DNA of 64,000 nt, taken from positions 67,371,561-67,435,560 of the forward strand of contig NC_088775.1 of NCBI RefSeq assembly GCF_954871325.1, given 5' to 3'. Both the position numbers and the translations under genes were made by a program. Below, in pieces: positions 36,104-47,473 of this stretch; position 1 is the first letter of the stretch, and each line of letters starts with the position of its first letter. The notes below the pieces were generated by a model. It made no database searches. It was not told the DNA's origin and saw nothing but the letters and a program-made list of their open reading frames with translations. This DNA comes from Gordionus sp. m RMFG-2023. Taxonomy: Eukaryota > Nematomorpha > Gordioida > Chordodea > Parachordodidae.

Positions 36104-36990
36104 ACCTGGGCTTCATTATCTAACAATGATATAATTTCTGGATAGGGGGCATCTAAATGAGATTGCTATTAATTATAAATATAGAAAATAATCTTGATTT
36201 ATTAGAATAATCATATTTAAAATATATATAACCTGGACTTTATCATCTAACAATGGTATAATTTCTGGATAGGGGGCATCTAAATGGGATTGCTATCAAT
36301 TATAAATATAGAAAATGATCTTGATTTATTAAAATAATCATATTTAAAACATATATAACCTGGGCTTTATCAACAATGGTATAATTTCTGGATAAGGGGA
36401 ATCTAAATGAGATTGCTATAAATTATAAATATAGAAAATGATCTTGATTTATAAAAGAATCATATTTAAAAATTATAAAACCTGGGCTTCATCATCTAAC
36501 AATGGTACAATTTCTGGATAGGGGGCATCTAAATGAGATTGCTATTAATTATAAATATAGAAAATGATCTTGATTTATAAAAGAATCATATTTAAAAATT
36601 ATAAAACCTGAGTTTCATCATCTAACAATGGTATAATTTATGGATAGGGGGCATCTAAATGGGATTGCTATTAATTATAAATATAGAAAATGATCTTGAT
36701 TTATTAAAATAATCATATTTAAAATATATATAACCTGGGCTTTATCATCTAACAATGGTATAATTTCTGGATAGGGGGCATCTAAATGAGATTGCTATAA
36801 ATTATAAATATAGAAATTTGATTTATAAAAGAATCAAATTTAAAAATTATAAAACCTGGGCTTCATCATCTAACAATGGTATAATTTCTGGATAGGGGGC
36901 ATCTAAATGAGATTGCTATTAATTATAAATATAGAAAATGATCTTGATTTATAAAATAATCATATTTAAAAATTATAAAACCTGGGATGA
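36104..36990 (-). repeat. Array of seven 20-codon exons with about 62-bp introns
   Basis: Unit about 124 bp. Each exon on the minus strand is 60 nt: QSHLDAPYPEIIPLL followed by DDEAQ, preceded by an ATTAATAG-like acceptor and followed by CAG|GTTTTATAATT or CAG|GTTATATAT. It starts and ends in phase 0. Six copies are full-length, one (near 36.36 kb) is shortened, and an eighth is represented only by its last bases. The introns are also nearly identical, so duplication was recent and involved whole exon-intron units. Confidence 0.75.
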
Positions 36991-37319
36991 TTTTTTTTAT
37001 AATGATATGGTAATAGAGTGATGTGGTATTGTTTTTGGAAGTGATTTGTGAATGAATGATTTATTTTTCACGTTGATTACCATTGATCAAATTTGCTATA
37101 ATCATTTTGATTGGACAAATAATATTTATAAGAAAACTATTGGCTAAATTTGATTGACATTTTTTGAGGATTATATATAGATATAGAATAAGGTAACCCG
37201 GCCGAAGGCCCTAAAAAAACGGGCCAAAGGCCCGCCCATAGGGAGTCTGGGGGCAAAGCCCCCAGTAATTCCCCCCCCCCCCCATTTCCTTAGGAAAATC
37301 TTGGCTACGCCTATGCTTT

Positions 37320-38040
37320 GTTTTCAAAGTCTTTATTAAACAATCTCGATAATATGTCTGGTAAACAATTTTGTTTACCTTCTCTGTTCTTATTTCAAAA
37401 TCGAAACTACCTATCAATAACAACCATTTTTATAGCCTGGGTGACATCATTAATTATTTATTTTCTTTCCTAAATAAATAAACTATGGTGATCCGTATAT
37501 AATACAAACCTTCTTCCAATCAGATATTCTTTGCATTTGGATAACCCAAACTTAACTACAAGAGCCTCTTTCTCAATTGTTTGAAAAAAATTTTCAGCGC
37601 TACTAAACAGTCTCTATAAGAATAAAATAGGTTTCTCAACATTATCTGTCATTTGTAAAAAAGCTCCTCCTATACTTTCATTAGATGCATCTACTGCTAA
37701 TAATATAATATCTAAATTCTGGCTAAAACAATTCAAAATCGGTTTACCTACCATTCTAATTTTCAATTTTTTGAAACTTTCCTTCTGTGCTTCTCCCCAA
37801 TCAAACCTTTTATTCTTCTTCAATAAATCAACGGTGTGGCAATTTATGCTTCGTAGATCCTAAAAATGCCTGTACTTCAGTTTTATTATTTGGTGCTCTC
37901 ATGTCCATTATCTTATCTATATTCTTAGTAATTGTAGTAATTTCACTTCCTTTTATGATATGTCCTATGTAACATGCCAGAATCACTCATGTATTTCACT
38001 CCTTTTGGCCTATTTTCATGAGTAAATTCAATACTTATTC
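37320..38040 (-). mobile_element. Ty3/gypsy fossil 2: end of RT and RNase H
   Basis: Contains the end of the RT thumb region (YIGHIIKGS and IMDMRAPNNKTEVQAFLGS) and the start of RNase H (FDWGEAQKESFKKLK, then ILLAVDASNESIGGAFLQ with the catalytic Asp). Fossil, broken. Confidence 0.75.
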
Positions 38041-38218
38041 TTCTATTATAATGTATTTACATACCTGAGTAAGTTTTTACCAGTGTATTTTTAATAATGA
38101 TATATTTAAAAAAATGTTTTATAATTTAATTTCATATTTTTTCTAACTTGTCAATCAAAAAACATAAATTTTATATAAAATTAAAATATTCAAATTAGAA
38201 TCAACATTTATTTCAGAA

Positions 38219-38700
38219 ATGGATAATGAAGATAGTTAATTGAATATTTAAATTTTATATAACTTTTTAGATTATGAAGAAATAAAAAACTTCATATTAT
38301 ACAAAAAATACCCAAATTTACTATGCGCAATGATAAATTATATAACCATACACACAATGATGAAGTTATTATGAACACTACGAAAAAAAAGAACTTATTA
38401 AAACAGTTCACAGTGGTTGTGATAATAATATTAAAGCAATTTCACTTGCTGGCCATTTTGGTATTAACAAGACCCATAAAAAATTGGCTTATAAGTAAAA
38501 TGTCTTCATTGTCATAATTAATATTATATTATAGCTTCTGGTGGCCAAATATGAAAGATGATGTAGTCAAATTTATTCATTCTTGTGACACTTGTCAAAG
38601 GTGTAATATATGATTTGATAAAACTACCAATGAGTTACAATCCATTCCTGTTAGAGCAAAGGTAGTAAAATTTATTTTATTAAAATCATTGATTTTTTAA
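38219..38700 (+). pseudogene. Integrase gene fragment of copy 2
   Basis: The exon order matches copy 1: MDNEDS, a 35-45-bp intron, DYEEIKNFILYKKYPN, then a damaged zinc-finger exon with LAGHFGINKTHKKLAYK, then after a short intron FWWPNMKDDVVKFIHSCDTC. The splice sites are at equivalent places to copy 1, which supports the exon model for both. The third exon reads TNELQSIPVRAKV where copy 1 has a stop, so that stop is private to copy 1. The catalytic core is missing. Confidence 0.7.
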
Positions 38701-39059
38701 ATTTTTTATAGGTTTAGTCATTTTAAATGTATATAATTTTTTTAAATATATTTTTTATTTATCTTATTAATGGTATGACACTATTATATATATATGTGAC
38801 ACTTGTTTTTATAAGTTATGTTATTTTCACATTTTGAACCATTTAAATTTTAAGTTAGTTTATATCTTCTATCCTCATTAGAAGTACCATATAAAGTGGT
38901 AGGAAAGCAAATTTATTAAATTATCCATTGAATCATTTTACATGAAATATATGATATATCCATTTTAGTGTATATAGTAAAGCCTCTACAATTTCAGGTT
39001 ATAATTTATATTATTTTTTTTTACTTGACCTTAATCCCCATCTCTAATCTTTCAACCAC

Positions 39060-39358
39060 ACTAAAATTAATGGCCATGACTAAAATACGAATTGCCAGGT
39101 TAATTGCGAATTGCCATACTAAACTACGAATTGCCTATATAATGTTAAATTATCATAAAATGCTGTAAAATAGGATGATTAAACTACGAATTGCCGTATT
39201 TAATGTTAAAATAAAGTGACTAAACTACGAATTGCCGTATTTAATGTTAAAATTAAGTGACTAAACTATAAATTGCCGTATTTAATGTTAAAATAAAGTG
39301 ACTAAACTACGAATTGCCGTATTTAATGTTAAAATACTAAACTAAGAATTGCCGTATA
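39060..39358 (+). repeat. Tandem repeat of about 52 bp
   Basis: Five to six units of ACTAAACTACGAATTGCCGT followed by an ATTTAATGTTAAAATAAAGTG spacer-like part. It lies inside integrase element copy 2 just left of the hAT at 39359. Confidence 0.7.
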
Positions 39359-39769
39359 CAGGCGCGTACGCAGGAATTTGGTCTGGGTGGGGGGGGGATA
39401 ATAAATTTTTTAAAGAAATATTAATGTTTTTTAAAAATATCAAGCATAAATTTATTAGGACTAATAACTATTCCTAATACACAATTTTAAATTAATGTGA
39501 ATTATAAAAATCTTATATGTAAAAAATCACTTAAATGACCCAAAATTGAAATTTGAATTTTTTGAGCCTTTACACAAAAAGTTTCTTAGGAATAATTGTA
39601 TTTTGTATGTTATATATTTATAATGTAAAATCCAATATTCGTTGGGATTGAGCTAATTTTTCAATTATCTCATCCTTGCTTGTCGTCAAATGCCTATGAA
39701 TATTCAAAAGATCCAAACCTTTCAATCTACTTTCACATGTTGTACTTCTTGGTATGTTTTTCAGAAACC

Positions 39770-40140
39770 TGCAGGCCCGGCCCCTGGGCCGGACAGTATT
39801 TTAATTTTTTTAAATATACCCGGGCCATGCCCGAATTTTTTTTTAAAAAACACCCGGGCCGGACCTGAATTTTTTAAAAAAACACCCAAGCCGGGCCTGA
39901 ATTTTAAAAAAAACACATAGGCCGGGCTGTATTTTTTAAACAGCCTATATTTGAAATCGTTATTAACTATAAAAATCAAAAAATATAATTTATTTTAAAA
40001 AAATCCGGGCCATGCCTGAAAATTTAAAAAAAAAAGCCGAGCCGGGCCTAAAAATTTTTTAAAAAAACCCCAGGCCGGGCCGTAAAAAATCTTTAAAAAA
40101 AATCCGGGCCGTGTCCTGCAAATGGTACTTCTGCAAGCCT
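39770..40140. repeat. CCGGGCC / poly-A alternating repeat block
   Basis: Units of about 30-35 bp alternate CCCGGGCCGG-type blocks with A or T runs. The ends read CCTGCAGGCCCGG and GGGCCGTGTCCTGCA, so it may be a small MITE built mainly of terminal repeats. Open frames here on both strands (Pro/Gly-rich) are repeat artefacts. Confidence 0.6.
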
Positions 40141-40199
40141 CTGTTATTCTTCTTAAAAAAGAGTGTTCTCTCATTAGTTTACTAATGGGAAGAGTTTAT

Positions 40200-40960
40200 A
40201 AACCCTTTTAATACATTGGGAATTTAATCTAAAATGTGTTTGAAATAATGCAGAGCATCCATAGCATTTTTTGGGACTATTTCAACTATAGTTAATCTTA
40301 TAAACATAGTTATTCAGCTAGTAAGGCATCATAAGATACTTTAACATCTTCATAATAAAAATCTAACAAATTTTTATTTTTCTATCACCATCTGAAAAAG
40401 GTTAGGTAGGCCTTTGTGGAAGTAATATTTGCAGATGTAAGTGCTGCATGATGAATTAAAAATTCATTTATTTTTGCATCTAAGATATACTCTTCTACTG
40501 ATCCTATATTAATGTTTTAACGATGAGCTTGCCTTGCTACAAGTCGAGGGAGACAAATATTAAACACGTATAGCTCTGCTTTTGACTCAACAATAAAATA
40601 TAAAATATAAAATTCTTCATCAACATTAGCCCTAATTTCCTTGAGTTCTGATAAAATGCTCTCAGATATTCTCCTCTTCTTAATCAAATCAATGTCATGT
40701 TTTTGAAAAGTAATACTTAAAATAGTTGTATAATTAAATAATACATTCTAATGAGAAATAAAATTTGGAATAAGCATTGAATCCAATAATTTTCTTGCTT
40801 CTGAGGAGATATTTCTTTCAGGCCATTGTGATATTTCAGTAATAGCAAATAATAGGCTCTTCTAACTCCTTAATAGCTGATAGTGCTTGATGGAAGAGGC
40901 TCTATCTCGTTGGACAAGGTTGCAATTTCTTTTTCTTTGTTAGACCAGAAGTTTCAGAAA
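40200..40960 (-). pseudogene. ZMYM1-like hAT transposase fragment
   Basis: Contains IDLIKKRRISESILSELKEI followed by VFNICLPRLVARQAHR and, after a stop, GSVEEYILDAKINEFLIHH. This matches the 'PRxxxRQxHRSNxxxxxPEEYYRxxxFxPFLDHxI' segment of ZMYM1-type hAT transposases. Broken by stops and frame changes. Confidence 0.7.
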
Positions 40961-41394
40961 TAATTATTATTTGACTAGAAATTTGAAAATAAAAGATAAA
41001 TATTACGCCACTAAAAATTTGAAAATAATAAGTAAATATTACGCCGGAAAACTTGAAATCGAAATTAATTGATAAAATAATTTATGAATGTGATAATAAA
41101 TGTAATAAAATATATATTTAATATGAGATATGAATAAATATTAACAATTATAAATTAATATTAACAATAATATTTTTGAAAAATATATCCGGCATCTGCA
41201 TTTTTTGGCTTTGGGGGGGGGGGGGGATTTGTCCCCCTGCCTCTCACCCCCCCCCCCCCGCTGCGTACGCCAATGGAAAAGTTGCATTCTTTTACCATAA
41301 AAGGTATACAGTTGATTTAATTATTAAATAATATTCCTTTTTTAGATGATGAAGAAAATTTTCAAGAACCAGCAATTAAAAATGTAAAGCTTAA

Positions 41395-42155
41395 TTCGGA
41401 AGAAAATCATATACATCGCGTATCTTATTCACATCATATATCGCGTATCTTATTTACATCATATCTTATTTATATCGCGTATCTTATTTACATCATATAT
41501 CTTAATTATATCGCGTATCTTATTTATATCGCGTATCTTATTAATATCAGGATATTTTTTTAAAGCTGTTATATCTCATATTGATGTATTACGTTTTGAC
41601 TTTTTTCAAGTTATAAATAAATAAATTTTTCAAAGCGAATAAAAAATTGTCATAAATGTCAAATAAGTGAGTAATTTTTATAATGATGTCAATATCACTA
41701 TATTTATTATATTTAATCTTTGCACGTAGTCAAAAATGCCAATTTCCTTAACTAAGTGAGTAATTTTTATAAGGAGTAAAACATGTCAGTCTAAAATGTC
41801 AATATCAATAAATAAGTGAGTAATTTTTATAAGGAGTAAAATATGTCAGTCAAAAATGTCAATATCACTAAATAAGTGAGTAATTTTTATAAGGAGTAAA
41901 ACATGTCAGTCAAAAATGTCATCATGTGAGTAATTTTTATAAGGAGTAAAACATGCCAGTCAAAAATGTCAATATCACTAAATTTATTATATTTAATTTT
42001 TACAAGTCAGTCAAAAATGTAAATATCACTAAATTTATTATATTTAATTTTTACAAGTCAGTCAAAAATGTCAATATCACTAAAAAATATATTATTAAAT
42101 TTATGCACGTCAATCGTAAATGTCAATATCACTAAATAAATGAGTAATTTTTGTA
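41395..42155. repeat. Terminal minisatellites of integrase element copy 2
   Basis: First come ATATCGCGTATCTTATTTA units, then units of about 60 bp with GTCAATATCACTAAATAAGTGAGTAATTTT-like text (core GTCAGTCAAAAATGTCAATA). These are the reverse complements of the two arrays at 24.03-24.80 kb. Confidence 0.75.
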
Positions 42156-42159
42156 CGGA

Positions 42160-42281
42160 ATAAAAATATATCTTACTGTGATAAGCCAAGGATTTAGTGA
42201 AATTCTTAATCTATGAAGCTATTATCTGGTTTTCGTATGGAGACTAACGGTGTCGCCCAGTCGCTATGCACTATTGATAGT
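42160..42281 (-). mobile_element. Ty3/gypsy fossil 2: start of RT
   Basis: The minus strand reads SDWATPLVSIRKPDNSFI, the conserved first RT block of Ty3/gypsy elements (xWASPVVxVxKxDGS). The rest of the RT domain is missing between here and 38.04 kb. Fossil. Confidence 0.65.
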
Positions 42282-42859
42282 CAGTGGCGTCACCAGGGGA
42301 GAGCGCGCAGGGGCTCGAGCCCCCTAAAATATTTGAATAGACCCCTGAAGTAAAAAAATTTTTTTAACGGCTCCTTAATATCTCCTAGAACTAAAAATAA
42401 ATTTTTTGATTGCTCCCTGAACGATTTCTTTTATATTTCTATTCAGGGTTGCAATTTTCAAATGGTGGGAGAAATATTAAAATTGCGGCAGAAATATAAA
42501 AATTGCTAAAAAGTTCCGACCTTCGGCCGGGATTTCGAATGACTTAATTATCCGCCTATTATTTTTTATAATTAATTTATATAAATACAAAGTCGGTAAC
42601 TATTTTTCAAAATAAAATAACATCTTGATTTATCAAAATATATTAATTTATAAAAAAAACCAACGATCTTTTTTAAATATAAAAGAATGTAAACAAGATA
42701 AAATTTTATAAAAAAAAACAATATTAATTTTACAAAAAAAAATATATTATTTGCGAATGTCCCGCAAAACTACCGCAATTGGAAATCTACCGTGTGTGTG
42801 TATAACATTATAGGGATAGGCGCTTAATTATCACGTTTAAATACATAATAAGGTACTCC

Positions 42860-43680
42860 AAAAATAAGAAATAATACAGTTGCAACTACAGTTTCGGCAA
42901 TTGTAATCACTTATCTTGTAGTGCAACATTCACAGAGATACTTATCATCACAATGTTGGTAGAATCTTTTTCCCATAATATTTAACGACTCTAATATTAA
43001 TGAAAACTATACTTGTAGAACAAAAATGAGCAAGGCTATCATCAATGTTTTAGGTCCTAAATCCAGGAGGTCAATTCTTGACGATTTGTAAGATTGGCAT
43101 ATATATGCAAATCTAACAGATGCATCTAATATGGGAAATACTAAAATATTTCCCTTGATCCTCCGCTATTTCAACAAAAATCAAGGTCGTTTCAATAAAA
43201 CTATTAATTTTTTTTCCCTCAAATAGTGAAAAATTCAAAGACATAGCTAACCATAATGGTAAATATAGAAGATTCGAGATTATCAATAAATTGCATGTCA
43301 GCTTTCTGATCTGATAATGCCTCAGTGAATTTGGTAAAAACAGAGTGTATTTACAGAATCGAGTCAGCACAATGTTGGTTGCGATATGTTCCTAATACCC
43401 GCCATCGATAAAATTTTAAATTTTTATAAACCTTTAAAAAAATATTTCTTAAATAAAAATTATAAAAGCTGTCCTAATTTTGAAAATTTTTTTCAATAAT
43501 GAATGGAAGAGGTATATTTAGGAATGATTTCACATGTAGGAAATCTACTACATGCTGTTAATGTGTAGTTGCAATCAGAAGAATCTTAACAAAGATTCAC
43601 AAAATTATGCTACAGATGTGTTCATCTTTACAGTTAAAAATTGACAATAAATTTTATGGCGTCATTGCTAAAACTTAATT
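42860..43680 (+). pseudogene. Family N copy 2: inverted partial transposase
   Basis: Plus-oriented counterpart of 20830-21800 in copy 1. It has the same ends and lacks the C-terminal region. Multiple stops. Confidence 0.65.
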
Positions 43681-43689
43681 ATATTTTAT

Positions 43690-44054
43690 TTGAGATTTAA
43701 ATAATATAACTAAATGTTTACCGTCGTTTTGAGATATTTCAAATTCCTAGCATGACATTTTATATATTTGTTTAACCATTAGCTCGGTCTCTAATGTTGT
43801 TAAAGCAATCCGATTTCTCTCCTTTTTCCAGGCAGTCCTCATCAGGCTAAAAATGCGCTCGGAAGAGGCATTAGAATGAGGGAGAAGACATACTCGCATG
43901 TTTTTTCCAAGCATGGGGATTTATCGTTATTACGAAAAAATTCTACCCAATTCTCCTTTGCTCTTAGACCATCTAACTTTAAGTATTTTGGCGAATCATA
44001 AAAAATAGAGAGAATTACAATCTTTTCAAACAAGACATCAATGTCTTTCGGCAT
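43690..44054 (-). pseudogene. Family N copy 2: transposase C-terminal part
   Basis: The minus strand reads PKDIDVLFEKIVILSIFYDS then LKLDGLRAKENWVEFFRNN, followed by the hATC segment with WKKERNRIALTTLETELMV-like text. It corresponds to 20360-20742 of copy 1. The remaining transposase pieces are at 46112-46868 and 57229-57720, separated by later insertions. Confidence 0.65.
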
Positions 44055-44112
44055 TTTTAATTTTAATAAATTATAAAAAAATCAATTGTTGGTTTCTGTT
44101 CCAAGATCATAA

Positions 44113-46111
44113 CAGTGGCGTCGCTGGGGGGAAGGGGGGGGGGCAGGGGCTTGAGCCCCCTGAAAAGTTTGAATAGCCCCCTGAAACATTTATTTAATGG
44201 CTCCTTAATATCCCCTTGAGCTAAAAATAAATGTTTTTAATTCTCTGAATAATTTATTTTATAATTCTATTGAGATATATATTTAATTTTATTAAAAAAT
44301 TAATAAGACTATCTTAATTTTTATTAAATGAATACTATTTTAATTATTAGATTAGATTATTACATATAAATTATACTATGTCAGCTTGCAATCAAATTCT
44401 ATGTTAAAAATATAACAATATCACTCACTAAATATTAATTTAGCATTAACAGTTGAAGCTTAATTGACCTTTATTATTTTAATTATTATATAACCCTAAT
44501 TAAATAAATATAATCATTTATTAATTGAAAATTAATAATTTAATATTTTAGCCGAGTTCAAAATCACTAATCAACTATATTATTGATTTTTAAATTTAAT
44601 TATCATGTCTCTTCCTAAAATTATTTTCAAGGTCCAAATCCAAATAAGTATAAGAGATTTATTTATAAAAATTTAGACATATAGTTTATAATCGTCTATT
44701 ATATATAATTTTTTATAAAATATTAGGTAAAATGCCACTTTTACAGACGTATCTGGCAGTTATATAATATATTACAGTTAATATTTTTAAAATTTTACTA
44801 ATAAATGCTTTTGATAATAAATATAAGTAACAATTTGCTTACAAATATTTAACGCCATCTATTTATTTACAATATAATTAAGCGTATTATTATTATTCAA
44901 CCCACAAGATATCTTTTCTTCTCTTTTTTTACTTGTTTTTAGGAAGCTATTTTTTTCTTCTTCTGATTATAGACTTGAGTTAAATTTTTAATACGAATAT
45001 ATTTTTAATATTATTACAAACTACTATTATTTTAAGATATAATATACTAATTAGAGATGGTACGACAATAATATATAAAATCTTAATTGCTTTTATGATA
45101 TCACTCTGGTTCTTATTTTGTAGTTACAAAATGATTCATTTCTAATATGGCATTTTTGCCGTGTAAATAACTCAAGGCTTCAATATATTTGCATAATTTC
45201 TTCTAAAGGTTTTTAGTGTTTTTGTTTTATCAATTTTTCTAACAGAATAAATTCTGATATGGGTTACCATCATGGCTAGAACTGAAAATTAACCAGCATC
45301 TATTATTTATGTGGCTATGTAATTTAAGATTATTACTACAGCTGCTGAAAGCATATGATCGCATATTTTAGATAAGCAATAATGGTCAACTGTGTAGTCG
45401 TTTATGTATCATTAAAAATGGAAGATAATCTTTTAGAAATTTAATATCATACAATAATTTTCTCGATTACTTATCTAGCTTCCATCATGTCATCTAAGAG
45501 GAAGCTATAACCACCATATAGTTTTATGATTTGGATTGGTCGTTTATATTCTCTTCTTCAATAATTGTTGATTTGGTAAGGTCTATAAATTTTTTCTTAT
45601 TAGTCCATTCTATAAAACATTGTCTAAAATGGTAAGAGAGTTATATTAGTTTCATGACCTTTTGTCAATGTAAGTTGCTAAGATTATATTATATTATATA
45701 GTTTTCAAAAACCATTATCAATTGAGACATATATATAGAATTAATTAACCTTTTTTATCATTTTTAATTCTTTAGACACAAAATTTTTTTATATCAACAA
45801 TCGAAAATATTTTATACTGTAATAAATAGATTTTGTATTAAAAAATATTATTTTTAAAAATGCCTTGTATTATTTTAATGATTTATATGCTAATTTATTT
45901 TGCATGCAAAATATAATATAATTTATTTTGCATGCAAAATATAATAAATGACATTCAGAATAATTATTTAGAGTTTAAATTTTTAAATAGTATAATATAT
46001 TAATATAAAACCCGGCCGAAGGCCGGACAAATTGAAAAGTATGGGGGCGAAGCCCCCATAAAAATTTTTTAGTTGAGCCCCCTGAGATTGTAAAGGCTAG
46101 CGACGCCCCTG
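44113..46111 (-). mobile_element. Family A hAT, copy 5, inside family N copy 2
   Basis: 1,999 bp, reverse orientation, CAGTGGCGTCGCTGGGGGG at the left and (inward from right) CAGGGGCGTCGCTAGCC. The duplication is GATCATAA versus AATCATAA (44105-44112, 46112-46119). Full-length but with no coding capacity. It shows that family A moved both before and after family N inserted here. Confidence 0.9.
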
Positions 46112-46868
46112 AATCATAATATTTATACATTTGTAAATAGAGTTATTAAAATCAAATTTTGATTGTAAATATTCTAAAATTGTCTTAATAAAAATATCTG
46201 CTTCATTTAAAAATGTATTAATTAGAGTATTATTTGAACATTTTAATATAATATTTTTAGCAATAGCGCCATAAAATTTATTATCAATTTTTAACTGTAG
46301 AAATGAACAGAACTGTAACATGATTTTGTAAATCTTTTTTAATAAAGAATATTAGATTGCAACTGAATATTAACTGCATGAAGTAGATTTCCTACATGTA
46401 AAGCTTATCCCAAATAAGCTACTGCCATTTCATCTTCAAAATAATTTTCCAAAATTTTATGACAGCTTTTAAAATTTTTATTAAAGAAATATTTAAGGGT
46501 TCGTAAAATTTTAAAATTCTATCTATGGCAGGTATTATGATAACCACCTGATAGGTACATATCGCAACAACTCACACCATTCCAAGTCAGACCACTTCAT
46601 CAACTCTTTTAGTTGATGAACTAAATTCGTTAAAACATTTCATCACAATTATTTCCACATCCACAGATAGTACATACATTGCCTTCTTGCAAGAATTATG
46701 TAATATATGGCATATACAGCCAATTGGTATTAATTCATTATTGTGCTGCCTCAATTCTGTAACTTTGGTTTTGGTCAAAATTTACAGAGGCATTATAAGT
46801 GCAGAAAGCTGACATGCAAATCATTGATAACCCTGAATCAAATATATTTACCATTATTGGTTAGCTAC
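46112..46868 (-). pseudogene. Family N copy 2: middle part of transposase
   Basis: Reverse-complement counterpart of 19560-20340 in copy 1. It includes the ELRQHNNELIPIGCICHILH segment and the FNNSIYKCINI end. Broken. Confidence 0.65.
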
Positions 46869-47284
46869 ATCGTTGGCAGAGTTGGGCAGTACCGCGAATA
46901 CTTGTATCTAAGATACAAGATACAAGATCCTTTTGTATCTTGTACTCAGTATCTTATTGATATTTTTAATAAGATACTAGTATCTGTATCTAAGATCCTT
47001 TATTTTAAAAAGAAACTTGTATCTTTTTCATTTTCTTTAAAAAGATACAGATTATTTTTAATATTCATGTTTTAAACATTTAAATATCACACAAGGTAAC
47101 TTTATTTTCTTCGTGAAATCTTGTATTATTTTCTTTATTTTTTCCTGCTATATTTTAAATATAATGATAACCAAAATTAGTTGGAAATTTTACAGATCAC
47201 AAAGATAGATAGATTAAAAATAGCAACACCAAAACTAAATAAGTAAAGGTTATATTTTATATTTAATATTTTTTAATTTGTAGA

Positions 47285-47473
47285 ATGTTTCACATTTATA
47301 GTAGTGAAGATGAAATTATGGAGATAGGTTCTCCTGAGTCAAATTTGAATCTTGAAATTCTAGATGGAAAATTTTATATAGTAATTCATGTGAAAAAGGA
47401 CAGGGTGCAAGCCGAAAATACACAAGTAAAAAAGTTATTAAAGATTGAACATACTCCTCACAAACCTTGTTAA
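47285..47473 (+). CDS. Unrecognised small open frame in the level-3 hAT
   Basis: 62 codons starting MFHIYSSEDEIMEIGSPESN and ending EHTPHKPC. Composition is acidic, then basic. It has a TTTGTAG acceptor-like site just upstream of the ATG. I recognise no domain. It may be a remnant exon of an autonomous relative or chance; the surroundings give no support for expression. Confidence 0.25.
   Translation: MFHIYSSEDEIMEIGSPESNLNLEILDGKFYIVIHVKKDRVQAENTQVKKLLKIEHTPHKPC

Larger units (their letters stand above)
31831..37181 (-). mobile_element. Helitron 3 with exon arrays
   Basis: On the minus strand the 5' end is TCTATATATAATCC at 37181, following an A. The 3' end has hairpin CCGTCA-TTTTT-TGACGG, then GCTATCTA and CTAG, finishing at 31831 before a T. 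The flanks rejoin within the surrounding hAT. Two arrays of duplicated exons (36.1-36.99 and 34.73-35.64 kb) lie in the 5' half. I find no HUH endonuclease or helicase, so this copy is non-autonomous. A near copy of the 5'-terminal region (TTGATTGACGTTTTTTGAGG and flanks) lies internally at about 34.62-34.72 kb. Confidence 0.8.
30761..37315. mobile_element. hAT element with CATAGGCGTAGCCAAG ends
   Basis: Perfect 16-bp terminal inverted repeats CATAGGCGTAGCCAAG. The target duplication is CTTTGTCT (30753-30760) versus CTTTGTTT (37316-37323). G/C-rich stretches lie just inside both ends, with a C14 run near 37277. Without the Helitron that occupies 31831-37181, only about 1.2 kb remains, with no transposase: a non-autonomous hAT. 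It is inserted in gypsy fossil 2 between integrase and RNase H. Confidence 0.85.
39359..41275 (-). mobile_element. hAT element with GCGTACGCAG ends
   Basis: Left end CAGGCGCGTACGCAGG and right end, read inward, CATTGGCGTACGCAGCGGGG. Runs of G and C lie inside both ends. The interior contains a minus-strand ZMYM-like transposase relic (40.2-40.96 kb) and a CCGGGCC-rich repeat block. The 8-mers outside the ends do not match clearly. Confidence 0.6.
38045..42160 (+). mobile_element. Integrase element, copy 2 (opposite orientation)
   Basis: Related to the element at 23.9-29.4 kb but facing the other way. It starts with the first exons of the integrase gene (38219-38700). It ends with the two minisatellite types of copy 1 in reverse order (41.4-41.55 and 41.66-42.15 kb). 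The OTU end of the gene and the left inverted repeat are missing. The outer ends are set approximately, from where gypsy fossil 2 resumes on each side. A hAT (39359-41275) is inserted in it. Confidence 0.65.
23091..42281 (-). mobile_element. Ty3/gypsy fossil 2, scattered by three insertions
   Basis: Minus-strand Ty3/gypsy-type pol fragments occur in consistent order from right to left: RT start (about 42.16-42.28 kb), RT end and RNase H (37.32-38.04 kb), integrase (29.65-30.75 kb) and integrase C-terminal part (23.1-23.78 kb). Between them lie, respectively, the second integrase element, the CATAGGCG hAT with its Helitron, and the first integrase-OTU element. No LTRs were found, and a central part of RT seems to be missing. 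It is an old, thoroughly broken copy with many breaks. Confidence 0.65.

Noticed and set aside
39680-39979. Pro/Gly-rich open frames on both strands
   Set aside because: They arise from alternating CCGGGCC and poly-A/T repeats.
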